DNA from: Mucilaginibacter sp. OK283 | Lineage (GTDB): Bacteria > Bacteroidota > Bacteroidia > Sphingobacteriales > Sphingobacteriaceae | Reading direction: 5' to 3' | Length of the DNA: 64,000 bases | Assembly (NCBI RefSeq): GCF_900110415.1 | Contig: NZ_FODR01000019.1 | Coordinates: 1-64,000, forward strand | In this document: one piece after another, positions 32,452 through 41,388 of the stretch | Position numbering within the stretch: the first letter of the stretch is position 1 | How the letters are laid out: the number at the start of each line of letters is the position of its first letter | Position numbers and translations under genes: made by a program | Notes under the pieces: model-generated | The model's database searches: none | Told to the model about the DNA's origin: nothing | Seen by the model: only the letters and a program-made list of their open reading frames with translations

Positions 32452-33825
32452 TTACAAACTTCCCAAAAACTTTAATACCAACGCCCTGTCAGACTTCGAC
32501 AGTTTGGAGAAGTATACTTTAGAAGTTTCAGCTTCGCCGCCGTGCCACATAATGGCTTCCGTTACGGATCGTGCGCGACCATCATGTAAATAATAGCCTG
32601 GGCTGTTCACTTTTTCGAATAAACCGAGGCCCCAAAGCGAGGCTGTACGCCATTCCTGTCCGCCGGCCAAAAAGTCGGGGCGGTTATCGGCAAGGCCGGG
32701 GCCCATGTCATGTACAAGTATATCTGTGTAGGGGTGTATCACCTGGTTTGATAAAGGTGCGAAAGCTACGTTTACCTCCGTGGTAAGGGTTTGCCGGTGG
32801 CAAACGGCACATTTGGCAGCCTTAAACAGCGCCTCTCCCTTTTTGCAATCAGCGTCGGTAACGTCGCGCCGGGCCGGCACGGCAAGGGTAGCGGCATAAA
32901 ACCTTACTGCGTTTAGGGTGCTGTCCGGCAATTCAGGGTCGTCCTTCAGTTCATCATCCTGAATTTGCCCAAAACTGCTTTCAACCGGGAATATCCGGTT
33001 GGTAACGCCGATGTCCTGGTTATATGCTGCAGCAACCTGCGTTAATATTGATGCCGTATTTGCTTTCCATCCAAACCTGCCCAACTGGCGCGATTGCGTG
33101 GTAACATCCCAAACATAATTGGCCTTACCTTTTATGCCATCACCATCTGCATCGTTAGGGTCGGCCATGGCAACAATTTCATTTTCGGGTACAGCCTCCA
33201 ATAAGCCCAGGCCAAACATTGGGGGCGCCAGGCGGGGCGAGAGCAGGTAACTGCCGGATATAGCTGTATATAAATTGGTAAGGGTATAAGCGGGCGCCCT
33301 TAATTCATAAGTTTCGCCATCGGCAAAGCTGTACGTTGTATAAGTGTAGGCAATGTTTATTTTAGCCTCGGGCACCTGGCCAAATACCGCCTTATCCTGT
33401 AGTTGCAATCCATAGCCTGGTACGGGCAAAGGGCCGCCATGGGCATCGGCGCCAGGCAGGCTGATACGCACCAGCAGCGACGAACGCGACTCGCCCGCGG
33501 TAGGCAAACCAATACCATCATTATGATGGCATGATATACATGACGTGTTATTAAAAATAGTGCCTAACCCGCTGTTAATAGGTGCAGGCGCGGTAACAAA
33601 TATTTTGCTGAAAGCCGCATCGCCAAAGCCATGTACCTTTTGATCATAATCTGACATGCCGGAGAACATATTACTGAACGCATGCGATGTGATATCAAAT
33701 ACCGTAGTTATCCCACCCGAAAGGCGCTCGTCATATCCTGTATCAGGAAACTGAGCCGCCTTTTGGCATTGTGATAAAATAAGTACTAAAAATGCTAATA
33801 CGCCTACTACCGTTAACTTTTTCAC
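32452..33825 (-). CDS. Di-heme oxidoreductase (DHOR/DUF1111 family) lipoprotein
   Basis: A lipobox LILSQC (Cys20) anchors the protein. Two haem c sites are seen: CISCH (Cys96-His100), followed by HNDGIGLP, and CAVCH near residue 338. Family marks are RISLPGADAHGGP, LRAPAYTLTNLY, FGLGLLEAVPENEI and YYLHDGRARSVTEAIMWHGGEA. The family relates to MauG-type peroxidases in fold, but the reaction is unknown. It is the last of four genes whose first is a porin; the imelysin gene ends 8 bp upstream. Confidence 0.93.
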   Translation of the reverse strand: MKKLTVVGVLAFLVLILSQCQKAAQFPDTGYDERLSGGITTVFDITSHAFSNMFSGMSDYDQKVHGFGDAAFSKIFVTAPAPINSGLGTIFNNTSCISCHHNDGIGLPTAGESRSSLLVRISLPGADAHGGPLPVPGYGLQLQDKAVFGQVPEAKINIAYTYTTYSFADGETYELRAPAYTLTNLYTAISGSYLLSPRLAPPMFGLGLLEAVPENEIVAMADPNDADGDGIKGKANYVWDVTTQSRQLGRFGWKANTASILTQVAAAYNQDIGVTNRIFPVESSFGQIQDDELKDDPELPDSTLNAVRFYAATLAVPARRDVTDADCKKGEALFKAAKCAVCHRQTLTTEVNVAFAPLSNQVIHPYTDILVHDMGPGLADNRPDFLAGGQEWRTASLWGLGLFEKVNSPGYYLHDGRARSVTEAIMWHGGEAETSKVYFSKLSKSDRALVLKFLGSL

Positions 33826-33833
33826 TTGTATAA

Positions 33834-34907
33834 TTAGTCTGTAATATTTGCTTCAATAAAAGCGTTCAAATCAACGCTCAGCGTGGTTTGTAATGTGGCT
33901 ATAGCGTCTTGTGTAGCCTTGATCTGGCCGCGCTGGTTGTATATGGCTTTTTCAAAAGTTTGGGTTATGGTGCCAAATGATGCCAACACCGCGTTGTACT
34001 GCGTTTTGATTTTTGCATCCAGCGAAGCATTTTTTGCGGCAACCAATGTGCTTAGGCTCGCGGTGCCGCTTGTACCATTATAAGTGCAGGTGTACACATT
34101 CAGTATGCCCTTGATATTGTTTGTAAAATCGGTAGTGGAGTTATGCGAAAACGACGATTCGTCCAATGTACTATCACGGGCAGCATAAGGCTCTTCCATT
34201 TTGCCGGTGCCAACCTCTTCGCAGATATCCGACATGGCGCCAACCATTGCTTTAAAGAGGCTTTTCCGGGTTTTAAATACCGCGCTTCCTTTGCCTGCGG
34301 TTGTTACCGTTGCCGAGTAATTGCCACCTGTAGCCGCCCAACTGTCGCGTAACTGGGAGGTGGTATTAACGAGGCTTTGGGTTGTTGAGGCCAGGAACAG
34401 TTTTTCGCGTGCTGTAATATCGGTTGCCTTTTTGGTGCCGCCAACTCCGAATATGATATATTCAATAGCGTGAAACCCTTTGGCAGTGCCATCAAGCTTA
34501 TCAATATCGGCAACAGCCAATGAGCCCGAACTGGCCAGCAAACCGTCAACATCCAGCTTGTTTAGCGGCCAGCTATCCATTGTGGGGTCGTAGTCATTGT
34601 CTTCAACCGGGCCAAACAAAAAGCCTTCGCATGCTTCCCATGGCGCGCGGGTGGCTTTCCAGGCATTTTGCGCAGCTAAAAGGTTGGCTGCATTTGGGGT
34701 AGCAATTAAAGCCGTAACAGCCGTTTGCAACACCACTGCATTTGCCTGTATCTGTACGTAGTTGGGGTTTGCAACAACGTTTACAAAATCGGTTATCACC
34801 TGGGCTTCCACGTCGGTAGTTACCGGTGCGGTTGTTGTATTGCTCTTGCTGCAGGCGCCCAAACCGAGCGCGGTTATGCAAACCAATGCGAGTAAGTTAT
34901 TTTTCAT
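33834..34907 (-). CDS. Imelysin family lipoprotein (insulin-cleaving/EfeO-like)
   Basis: Imelysin proteins share the GxHxxE motif, here GFHAIEYIIFG (around residue 144), thought to bind metal, plus a WxxxRxPWExxE stretch seen as NAWKATRAPWEACEGFLFGP. The lipobox is GLGAC (Cys19). Two four-helix bundles make up the 357 residues. Family members occur with iron uptake (IrpA, EfeO-M75). The neighbours here, a di-heme oxidoreductase, a Rieske protein and a porin, fit an envelope iron or redox system. Confidence 0.93.
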   Translation of the reverse strand: MKNNLLALVCITALGLGACSKSNTTTAPVTTDVEAQVITDFVNVVANPNYVQIQANAVVLQTAVTALIATPNAANLLAAQNAWKATRAPWEACEGFLFGPVEDNDYDPTMDSWPLNKLDVDGLLASSGSLAVADIDKLDGTAKGFHAIEYIIFGVGGTKKATDITAREKLFLASTTQSLVNTTSQLRDSWAATGGNYSATVTTAGKGSAVFKTRKSLFKAMVGAMSDICEEVGTGKMEEPYAARDSTLDESSFSHNSTTDFTNNIKGILNVYTCTYNGTSGTASLSTLVAAKNASLDAKIKTQYNAVLASFGTITQTFEKAIYNQRGQIKATQDAIATLQTTLSVDLNAFIEANITD

Positions 34908-34914
34908 AGGTAAG

Positions 34915-35337
34915 TTAAATTAGATGGATGATTACTTGATCTGATTGTATTTCTGTTTTGTACTTTTTTAACGGCCGCTCGGCCGGGCCGGTAATTACTT
35001 TACCTTCACCGTTAAAAGCGCTGCCATGCAAATCGCATTTATAGCCGTTACCGGTAGGCATTAACTGGTTATCGGCATGGGTACATTTTAAGAGCAAAGC
35101 GGTATAGCTGCCATCGGCCTCCTTTTTTAGGCCGATATTATAATACTGATTTTTAGGTTGGATAAGCTGGAAATTGGTTGTGCCGAAGATGGCAACCGGT
35201 ACGCTTACCGCGTTATTGGCTACACCTGTTTTGTAAACAGGTAAAGTAGCACAACCAGATAAAGATGCCGTTATCATACCTGCGCCGACAGCTACACACA
35301 ATGAGCACGACTGTTTGATGAATTTCCTTCTGTGCAT
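34915..35337 (-). CDS. Rieske [2Fe-2S] protein, Tat-type lipoprotein signal
   Basis: The Rieske ligands are intact: CTH (Cys85, His87) and CDLH (Cys101, His104), with AFNGEGKVITGPAERPLKKYK after, as in small Rieske electron carriers. The N-terminus MHRRKFIKQSC has a twin-arginine start, and a lipobox-like LSGC (Cys29) follows, so the protein should be exported folded and lipid-anchored. At 140 aa it is much shorter than bc1-type Rieske subunits. It lies between the porin (12 bp) and imelysin (7 bp) genes. Confidence 0.92.
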   Translation of the reverse strand: MHRRKFIKQSCSLCVAVGAGMITASLSGCATLPVYKTGVANNAVSVPVAIFGTTNFQLIQPKNQYYNIGLKKEADGSYTALLLKCTHADNQLMPTGNGYKCDLHGSAFNGEGKVITGPAERPLKKYKTEIQSDQVIIHLI

Positions 35338-35349
35338 ATAAAGCCTCCT

Positions 35350-36591
35350 TTAAAATGAATATCCCACGCCCAGGTTTATCAGCGTGTTGCCGGTTTGATA
35401 AGGCCGTGCTACCGGGCTTGGGTTTATTACCAATGCCGGGTTTTGCACGCCTGTATGGGCCAGCCTTACGTCGGCTTTTACTACCACGTTGCGGAGCGGT
35501 AGATAGGTAAAGCCCGCAACTACAAAATTTTGGTTAAGCGTTTGGTCGGTTAACCCATTTGCAGGGATGCCCGAATTTAAATTGAGCTTTTCATCACGCA
35601 CAAAAACAATGAGCTGGGCCGGACTAATTTTGCCGTAGTTTTGGCGAAAAAGCAAATCGTAGCCAATTTCGGCATAAGCGCCATACATGTTTTTCGGGGT
35701 ATTGCTGGCATAGGCACGGTTAATCTTGTCTGCATCCGGGATAGATGCTATAGTGCCCAATACCTTAACCGAAAGGCCCAGGGAATTGTATTGAATGTTG
35801 CCTTCGCCCATAGCCACGGGTGTACCAAATATGCCCGAATTTAGGCCGAGGCTATCGGCCTCAGTTTTCCTGAGTCCCACGGTGCCGCCGTAGTAGCCCG
35901 ATAGCTGGGCTTTAAAGCTACCCTGGTAATATTGTAAAGCGCCGGTTACGGCAAGATTGGTACCTGTAGCATTGCGCCCTTCAAAACGACCATCAACTAT
36001 CCCTGTTCCGTGTGTAAAGCCGGCAGCGCTTAATCCATTCATTATCCCTACTGAGTAATTAACGGGCAGGTTATTTAAGCGGCCATAAAAACCGATGCCC
36101 AGTTCGCGCCAGGTAGCCGGGATAACCAATGTTTCTACATAGTTACGTTCGTTCCCATTAAAGGTAGTAGGCAGGTGGTTTTCGTTCAGGATGCCTATGC
36201 GTGGTAAAAACAAACCGGCCACGACATATTGGTTGGGATTAAGGCTAAATTTTAAGTAGGCCTGCTCGATGGTAATCTCGCCCCCGGGCTCGCCACCGTT
36301 AACTTTGGCGTCTTCTAGCTCAAGTTCAGAGAAAAACGAAATCCTGTCGCTAAACTTATGGCCCACAAAAAGCACAAAACGTTCCAGGTCAACTTTGGCG
36401 GTCCCATGATTGGAGTTGTATTGATAAAAAGCATTTCCGTAGCCGCCTATTGAAGTGTTGGTGAGGATAGCGCTTTTTGCGGTATTGTTATTAAGGGAAT
36501 CTTCCGCTGTCGAATTATTCGGCTGCTGCGCTAATAGAGTGCCCGATATAAATAAAGATATTATGAATAACGTATAGTTTTTGCCATGCAT
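35350..36591 (-). CDS. Outer-membrane porin-like protein, 413 aa
   Basis: A signal peptide (MHGKNYTLFIISLFISGTLLAQ) precedes a beta-barrel protein with the pattern of phosphate-selective-type (OprO/P-like) porins: SIGGYGNAFYQYNS near the start, AKVDLERFVLFVGHKFSDRISFFSELELE, EQAYLKFSLNPNQYVVAGLFLPRIG, and the terminal aromatic residue of LINLGVGYSF. The frame extends to a TTG at 36615, but ATG 36591 fits the signal peptide. As first gene of the Rieske/imelysin/di-heme operon it probably supplies the outer-membrane route. Confidence 0.85.
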   Translation of the reverse strand: MHGKNYTLFIISLFISGTLLAQQPNNSTAEDSLNNNTAKSAILTNTSIGGYGNAFYQYNSNHGTAKVDLERFVLFVGHKFSDRISFFSELELEDAKVNGGEPGGEITIEQAYLKFSLNPNQYVVAGLFLPRIGILNENHLPTTFNGNERNYVETLVIPATWRELGIGFYGRLNNLPVNYSVGIMNGLSAAGFTHGTGIVDGRFEGRNATGTNLAVTGALQYYQGSFKAQLSGYYGGTVGLRKTEADSLGLNSGIFGTPVAMGEGNIQYNSLGLSVKVLGTIASIPDADKINRAYASNTPKNMYGAYAEIGYDLLFRQNYGKISPAQLIVFVRDEKLNLNSGIPANGLTDQTLNQNFVVAGFTYLPLRNVVVKADVRLAHTGVQNPALVINPSPVARPYQTGNTLINLGVGYSF

Positions 36592-36757
36592 CGTCGTATG
36601 ATTCTTTGATGACAAAACTATATTTTAATTAGACTTAATCCAAATTAAGTTTAAAATCATTCTAAATAATATTATTAAAAAGTAAAGAATGATAGCGCTT
36701 ATTGCACGGATGTATATTCAAAAAATAAGAGACTTGATAATGTAGATTTTCAGGGAT

Positions 36758-37441
36758 TCAATCGCGCCACAAATAAGGAAAAAGCAATAACGCGGTAGTA
36801 ATTACGATAGCGTTAATGGCGAACAAAACCCCGATATCGCCGTAACTCAGGCTCCGCTCTATGCCATCCATTGCCCTTTTACTCAGGCGGATAAGGATAA
36901 GTATCACTGGTATAATTACCGGGAAGCTTAAAATAGCCATGAGCGTGCCGTTGTTGCCGGCTTTTGATGCTATGGCCGATATCATGGTAAATACTGTTGA
37001 AAAGCTGATGCTGCCCATTAAAACCGCCAGCAAATAAAACCATAGGTCGCCAAGTTTATTGGTAAAAAAAACCTGGTATACCAGCAGGGCCAAAAAGCTG
37101 ATGAGTGTCATCAGTAAAATATTGTATATGGTTTTTGAAAGTATAATAGCCTGCGGGCTGGCTATGGAGTAATAATAAAGCAGCCTGCTTTTACTTTCCT
37201 GCATAAAGCTTTTGGCAATGGCATTTACCGATGCAAACAGCATAATGATCCAGAACAGTACATTCCATACCAGTGGATAGGCGGTGGTACCGCTGAGACC
37301 CGAATTTTGGTTAAACGAAATATAGCAAACAAACACGGTGGATACCACGTACAGCAAAACCCCATTAAAAGCATATTTCGACCGCCACTCCAGCAAAATT
37401 TCTTTTTTTAACAAATGAATGGTTTCCTGAACAAGCTTCAT
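36758..37441 (-). CDS. ccmB: Haem exporter protein CcmB
   Basis: CcmB is the membrane subunit of the CcmAB(CD) complex that serves cytochrome c maturation. Six hydrophobic segments in 227 aa, the start ETIHLLKKEILLEWRSKYAF, the FWIIMLFASVNAIAKSFMQESKSRLLYYYSIASPQ region (partly quoted) and the P-V-I-I-P-V turn (LSFPVIIPVILI) match the family. ccmA is not next to it. The presence of three haem-c proteins in this window fits the use of such a system. Confidence 0.93.
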   Translation of the reverse strand: MKLVQETIHLLKKEILLEWRSKYAFNGVLLYVVSTVFVCYISFNQNSGLSGTTAYPLVWNVLFWIIMLFASVNAIAKSFMQESKSRLLYYYSIASPQAIILSKTIYNILLMTLISFLALLVYQVFFTNKLGDLWFYLLAVLMGSISFSTVFTMISAIASKAGNNGTLMAILSFPVIIPVILILIRLSKRAMDGIERSLSYGDIGVLFAINAIVITTALLLFPYLWRD

Positions 37442-37531
37442 GCGGCAAAGGTAATAATTTGTGATAAGGGATTTCAGGCATTTGTTTGATAGCCGGGATT
37501 ACTTTAATTTTGATTACAATTAATAACCAAA

Positions 37532-38017
37532 ATGCCCATAGCTTATTATCGTACACCTATCGGAATCGTCCGCATTACCCAGGATGGCGATTTTATTTCG
37601 GGGATCTCTATCCGGGACGAGGAATATGAGATAGAGCCGGCCTGCACGCCGCTCCTGCAAATGGCTATTGACCAGTTGCAGGAATATTTTGATGGGACAA
37701 GAAAGACCTTCGATTTCCCTATTAAGCAACCGGGTACCGATTTTCAGCAGCAGGTTTGGGAATGCCTTTTAAATATTGAGTACGGCACCACAACAACCTA
37801 TGCGCAGCAATCAAACCAAATGAACAACCCTTTGGCCATTAGGGCCATTGCGGCGGCCAACGGAAAAAATCACCTTTGGGTTGTAGTACCCTGCCACCGG
37901 GTGATAGGATCAGACGGCAGCTTAACCGGGTACGCCGGCGGCCTTTGGCGCAAACAATGGCTGTTACAACATGAAGCCAATGTTATGGGCGTGGGGCAAA
38001 CCAGGTTAAACTTTTAG
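37532..38017 (+). CDS. ogt: Methylated-DNA--protein-cysteine methyltransferase
   Basis: This suicide repair protein takes the methyl group from O6-methylguanine. The acceptor site is VVPCHRVIG, followed by SDGSLTGYAGGLWRKQWLLQHE, all typical. The helix-turn-helix is seen at YGTTTTYAQQSNQMNNPLAIRAIAAANGKN (partly quoted as YGTTTTYAQQSN). Length 161 aa is normal. Its last 12 bp overlap the end of the convergent hybrid kinase gene at 38006. Confidence 0.95.
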   Translation: MPIAYYRTPIGIVRITQDGDFISGISIRDEEYEIEPACTPLLQMAIDQLQEYFDGTRKTFDFPIKQPGTDFQQQVWECLLNIEYGTTTTYAQQSNQMNNPLAIRAIAAANGKNHLWVVVPCHRVIGSDGSLTGYAGGLWRKQWLLQHEANVMGVGQTRLNF

Positions 38018-39949
38018 TTTATACGTACCTGCACTTAAAAGCCTGCTCATTTTTTCGTGCAATTGATGCGGCTGAAATGGTTTCGACAACACATCATTCA
38101 TACCGGCTGTTAAGGCCTCTTGCTGCTCATGGCCAAATGAGGCTGCCGAAAGTGATATGATAGGTATGCTCCGTTTGGGTTCCACAAAATCAACCCTGAT
38201 GTTTTTTGCCGTTTCGTAACCATTCATATCGGGCATATGGGTATCCATCAGTATAATGTCGTAGTGGTTGGTTCTTAACTTATCAAGTGCTTTGCGGCCG
38301 TTATCAACCATATCCACCTGTACCTGCCAGTCTTTCAATATTTTGGATAGCATAAACTGGTTTACCATATTATCTTCGGCTACCAATACGCTTACATTAA
38401 AAAAGGGGGCGAGTGTTTTTTCTGGTTTCGCACCCGCCTTTTCAACCGGTTTGGCCGAAATTGTGTACCAGTTATAGAAACTGAAGTTGCTGCCCTCGCC
38501 TACTTTGCTGCTTACTGTAAGTTCGCCGCCTTTAAGCTCAACCAATCTTTTTACAATGGTAAGCCCAAGGCCTGTGCCACCGTATTTGCTAACGGTATCC
38601 TCATCGGCTTGCTCAAACGATTCAAACACCCGGTTAACCTTATCTTCCGGAATTCCTATACCCGTATCTTCAACACTATATTTTACCCGCACCTTATCGG
38701 CGTTCCTTTGTATAACCGATACTTTTAGCTTTACATAACCCCTTTCGGTAAACTTTATGGCATTGCTAAGCAAGTTCATCAGTATCTGGTTTAAGCGCAA
38801 CGAATCAACCATCAGGTATGGGGGTAAGTCAGGATCTATTTCTAATAAAAACTCTATGTTTCTTTCGTCGGCCCTAAATTTCAGCAGGTCGAATACCGAT
38901 TTGATAATATCGCGCACGTTGCCTGCCGTACGGATAATGTTAAACTTGCCCGCCTCTATTTTAGAAATATCCAGCACATCGTTAATAACCCCTAATAGTG
39001 ATTTTGACGAAGTATCCAACAAATCAAGCATACCCTTCTGTTGTTCGTCTATATTGGTTTTGAGCAGCATACTGGTAATACCAATAATGCCGTTAACCGG
39101 AGTCCGCAGTTCATGGCTCATGTTGGCCAAAAAAGTTTCCTTAACTTTTTTAGTGTATTCTGCCTCCTCTTTTGATTTGATAAGTTGTTCCTGGTAGCTT
39201 TTTTGGGGCGATATATCGCTGATATTGATAAATATCATTTTATTATGGTACGACGCCCGGCACTCGCCCCATATTACCCGTTTATCAAAACGTTCAAACC
39301 GGCCTTCAAATACCGCGAAAGCCAGGTTATCTTTAATAATTTCGCCCAGTTTTTTCCGGAATGCAGGCTGATGCTCGGCAATGGCAAGGTTAACAACGCT
39401 TGTACCTTGTAATTCGCCGGGTTTAAAACCCAAAATATTTTCTACAGCAGGGTTAATATTTTCAATCCTCAGGGTTTGCGCATCAACAGAGCAAATGATA
39501 TCTGCAGAGTTTTTTACAACTATCGAGTAGTTTTGCAACTCCTGGTTTTTGAGTTTTATTTCGGCCTGTGCACGGGCCAGGTGAACAAATGAATCAACTT
39601 TAGCCGATGTTATATATGGGTCGAGCGGCTTATACAGGTAATCAACTGCGCCGGTGCCAAGGCCTTTAACAGCGTATTTGGTTTCCTTTGATATTGCGGT
39701 AACAAAAATCACCATGATATCTTTGGTCCTTGGGTTCGATTTGAGCATTTCAACCAGCTCAAATCCATCCATTTCGGGCATTTGTACATCCACCAATGCT
39801 ATGGCAATTTGGGTTTCCCAGGCTATTTTAAGCGCCTCGTTAGGGGATGTTGTAGAAAATATACGGATGTCATCGCGTTTTAATAAGGCCTCAAGCGCTA
39901 TTATGTTCTCTTCTCTGTCATCAACAATAAGAATATTCACAGGGGTCAT
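38006..39949 (-). CDS. REC-PAS-histidine kinase-REC hybrid protein, 647 aa
   Basis: Order of domains: receiver (about residues 3-118, phospho-Asp54 in ALVDVQMPEMDG), PAS (about 138-250), HisKA with His279 in ANMSHELRTPVNG, HATPase (N-box NLLSNAIKF, Asp428 of G1, KYGGTGLGL), and a second receiver (about 519-640, Asp569 in ILMDTHMPDMNG). There is no membrane segment, so it is soluble and must be recruited or fed by the first receiver. It is the last of four genes with CheB, CheR and a membrane hybrid kinase. Confidence 0.95.
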   Translation of the reverse strand: MTPVNILIVDDREENIIALEALLKRDDIRIFSTTSPNEALKIAWETQIAIALVDVQMPEMDGFELVEMLKSNPRTKDIMVIFVTAISKETKYAVKGLGTGAVDYLYKPLDPYITSAKVDSFVHLARAQAEIKLKNQELQNYSIVVKNSADIICSVDAQTLRIENINPAVENILGFKPGELQGTSVVNLAIAEHQPAFRKKLGEIIKDNLAFAVFEGRFERFDKRVIWGECRASYHNKMIFINISDISPQKSYQEQLIKSKEEAEYTKKVKETFLANMSHELRTPVNGIIGITSMLLKTNIDEQQKGMLDLLDTSSKSLLGVINDVLDISKIEAGKFNIIRTAGNVRDIIKSVFDLLKFRADERNIEFLLEIDPDLPPYLMVDSLRLNQILMNLLSNAIKFTERGYVKLKVSVIQRNADKVRVKYSVEDTGIGIPEDKVNRVFESFEQADEDTVSKYGGTGLGLTIVKRLVELKGGELTVSSKVGEGSNFSFYNWYTISAKPVEKAGAKPEKTLAPFFNVSVLVAEDNMVNQFMLSKILKDWQVQVDMVDNGRKALDKLRTNHYDIILMDTHMPDMNGYETAKNIRVDFVEPKRSIPIISLSAASFGHEQQEALTAGMNDVLSKPFQPHQLHEKMSRLLSAGTYKLKV

Positions 39950-39977
39950 GTAATATTGATTAGTGTATGGTGAAATA

Positions 39978-40565
39978 CTATGTGCTTAATAATTTAAAAA
40001 TTTCGTCAGTATGTAAAATATATTCCGCGGCTCCAATGCTAATTGCCGCCGCCGGCATTTCGTCCATCTCTGCATCTTCGGGATGCTGGGCAATTGTTGT
40101 AGCGCCACTATTCCTTAATTTAAGCAATCCCTCTGCACCATCCTGGTTTGCACCCGATAGCAGTATTGCCATGCACCGCTCTTTGTAAACTTCGGCAGCG
40201 CTTTCAAAGGTAACATCAATTGATGGCTTTGAAAACCATACCGGTTCTGACACGTCAAGTGCAAATGTTCCCTCTTTTTCAATTAAGATATGATAATTCG
40301 CAGGCGCTATATAAATGGTATTCTTATTCAGAATATCCTTGTCGCCAATTTCGCGCATTAACATACGGCTGTTTTCTGCAAAGAGTTTTTCAATCTCGCT
40401 GAAAAAATTTTTCTTGCGGTGAATTACTATAATTACAGTTTTGTTTAGGTTGGGATCCAGCAATTTAACTATCTGGAACAAGAGTTTAAACGAACCGGCA
40501 GAACCACCGAGCAGCAGTATTTCGGCGGTTTTCCATCGTTCAACCAGGTTTTTATCAGGAGCCAA
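39978..40565 (-). CDS. cheB: CheB-type methylesterase without receiver domain
   Basis: CheB removes methyl esters from glutamate residues of chemoreceptors. The catalytic triad is present: Ser22 in LLGGSAGSF, His49 in VIHRKKN and Asp142 in SGANQDGAEG. The Arg-rich VIHRKKNFFSEI replaces the usual VQH-M. No receiver domain precedes it, so it is not controlled by its own phosphorylation. It overlaps the CheR gene by 11 bp. No methyl-accepting receptor, CheA or CheW gene is near. Confidence 0.93.
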   Translation of the reverse strand: MAPDKNLVERWKTAEILLLGGSAGSFKLLFQIVKLLDPNLNKTVIIVIHRKKNFFSEIEKLFAENSRMLMREIGDKDILNKNTIYIAPANYHILIEKEGTFALDVSEPVWFSKPSIDVTFESAAEVYKERCMAILLSGANQDGAEGLLKLRNSGATTIAQHPEDAEMDEMPAAAISIGAAEYILHTDEIFKLLST

Positions 40566-41385
40566 TTTTTTGGTAAATATTTTCTTTTGAATTAATCACC
40601 TTAAACTTCTTTTTAAAAGTATCTGACCGGATTGTTTCCTTACTCCCCAGGCATAAATAACCCAAAGGGCACAAACTTTTATAAAATAGCTCCAGGATGT
40701 GTTCCTGCAGTTCAGTTTCAAAATAAATAAACACATTACGGCAACTTATAAGCTGAAACTCGTTGAATATACCATCTGAAACCAGGTTATGTACAGAAAA
40801 CAACGTATTTTGCTTCAATTCATTGTGTATAGAAGCTGCATCGTACAAGATAGTAAAATGATCTGAAATGGAACCTTTTAAACCTGTAAATTGATAATTT
40901 TCGGCATAACTTTTTATGTTACGCAGGCTGTATATGCCACGGCGGGCCTCCCTAAGTACTTCGGTATTAATATCGGTACCGTAAATGAACGATTTATTGC
41001 TCAGACCTGCCTCACGCAGCAGGATTGCTATTGAATACACCTCCTCGCCGGTTGAGCAGCCGGCCACCCATATTTTTGAGTGCTGATAAGTAGAAAGGTA
41101 CGGTATAACCTGGCTGTTTAAACCTTTGTAAAACGAAGGGTCGCGAAACATCTCGGTTACGTTTACGGTTATTTCTTCCAAAAACTCCTGGAAAAACTCA
41201 GGGTTGTTTACCAGGATATGCTTAAGGTCATAAAAGCTAAGCTTTTTAAGCTGCATAATCCTGCTAATCCTGCGCTTTAATGAGGCTTTTGTATAGCCCG
41301 AAAAATCAAAACCATGTACCTTTTTTACCAGGTCAATAAGTTCGGTTATCTGCGATGCCGTTATTGGTAGGTTAGTATCGGTCAT
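40555..41385 (-). CDS. cheR: CheR-type protein glutamate methyltransferase
   Basis: CheR methylates receptor glutamates with SAM. The N-terminal helical domain (GFDFSGYTKASLKRRISRIM) and the SAM motif WVAGCSTGEEVYSIA are standard, with FQLISCRNVFIYFE (the ISCRNVLIYF motif) and LGSKETI at the end. Length 276 aa is normal. It starts 3 bp after the large hybrid kinase and overlaps CheB, so the operon is tight. Confidence 0.95.
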   Translation of the reverse strand: MTDTNLPITASQITELIDLVKKVHGFDFSGYTKASLKRRISRIMQLKKLSFYDLKHILVNNPEFFQEFLEEITVNVTEMFRDPSFYKGLNSQVIPYLSTYQHSKIWVAGCSTGEEVYSIAILLREAGLSNKSFIYGTDINTEVLREARRGIYSLRNIKSYAENYQFTGLKGSISDHFTILYDAASIHNELKQNTLFSVHNLVSDGIFNEFQLISCRNVFIYFETELQEHILELFYKSLCPLGYLCLGSKETIRSDTFKKKFKVINSKENIYQKIGS

Positions 41386-41388
41386 AAA

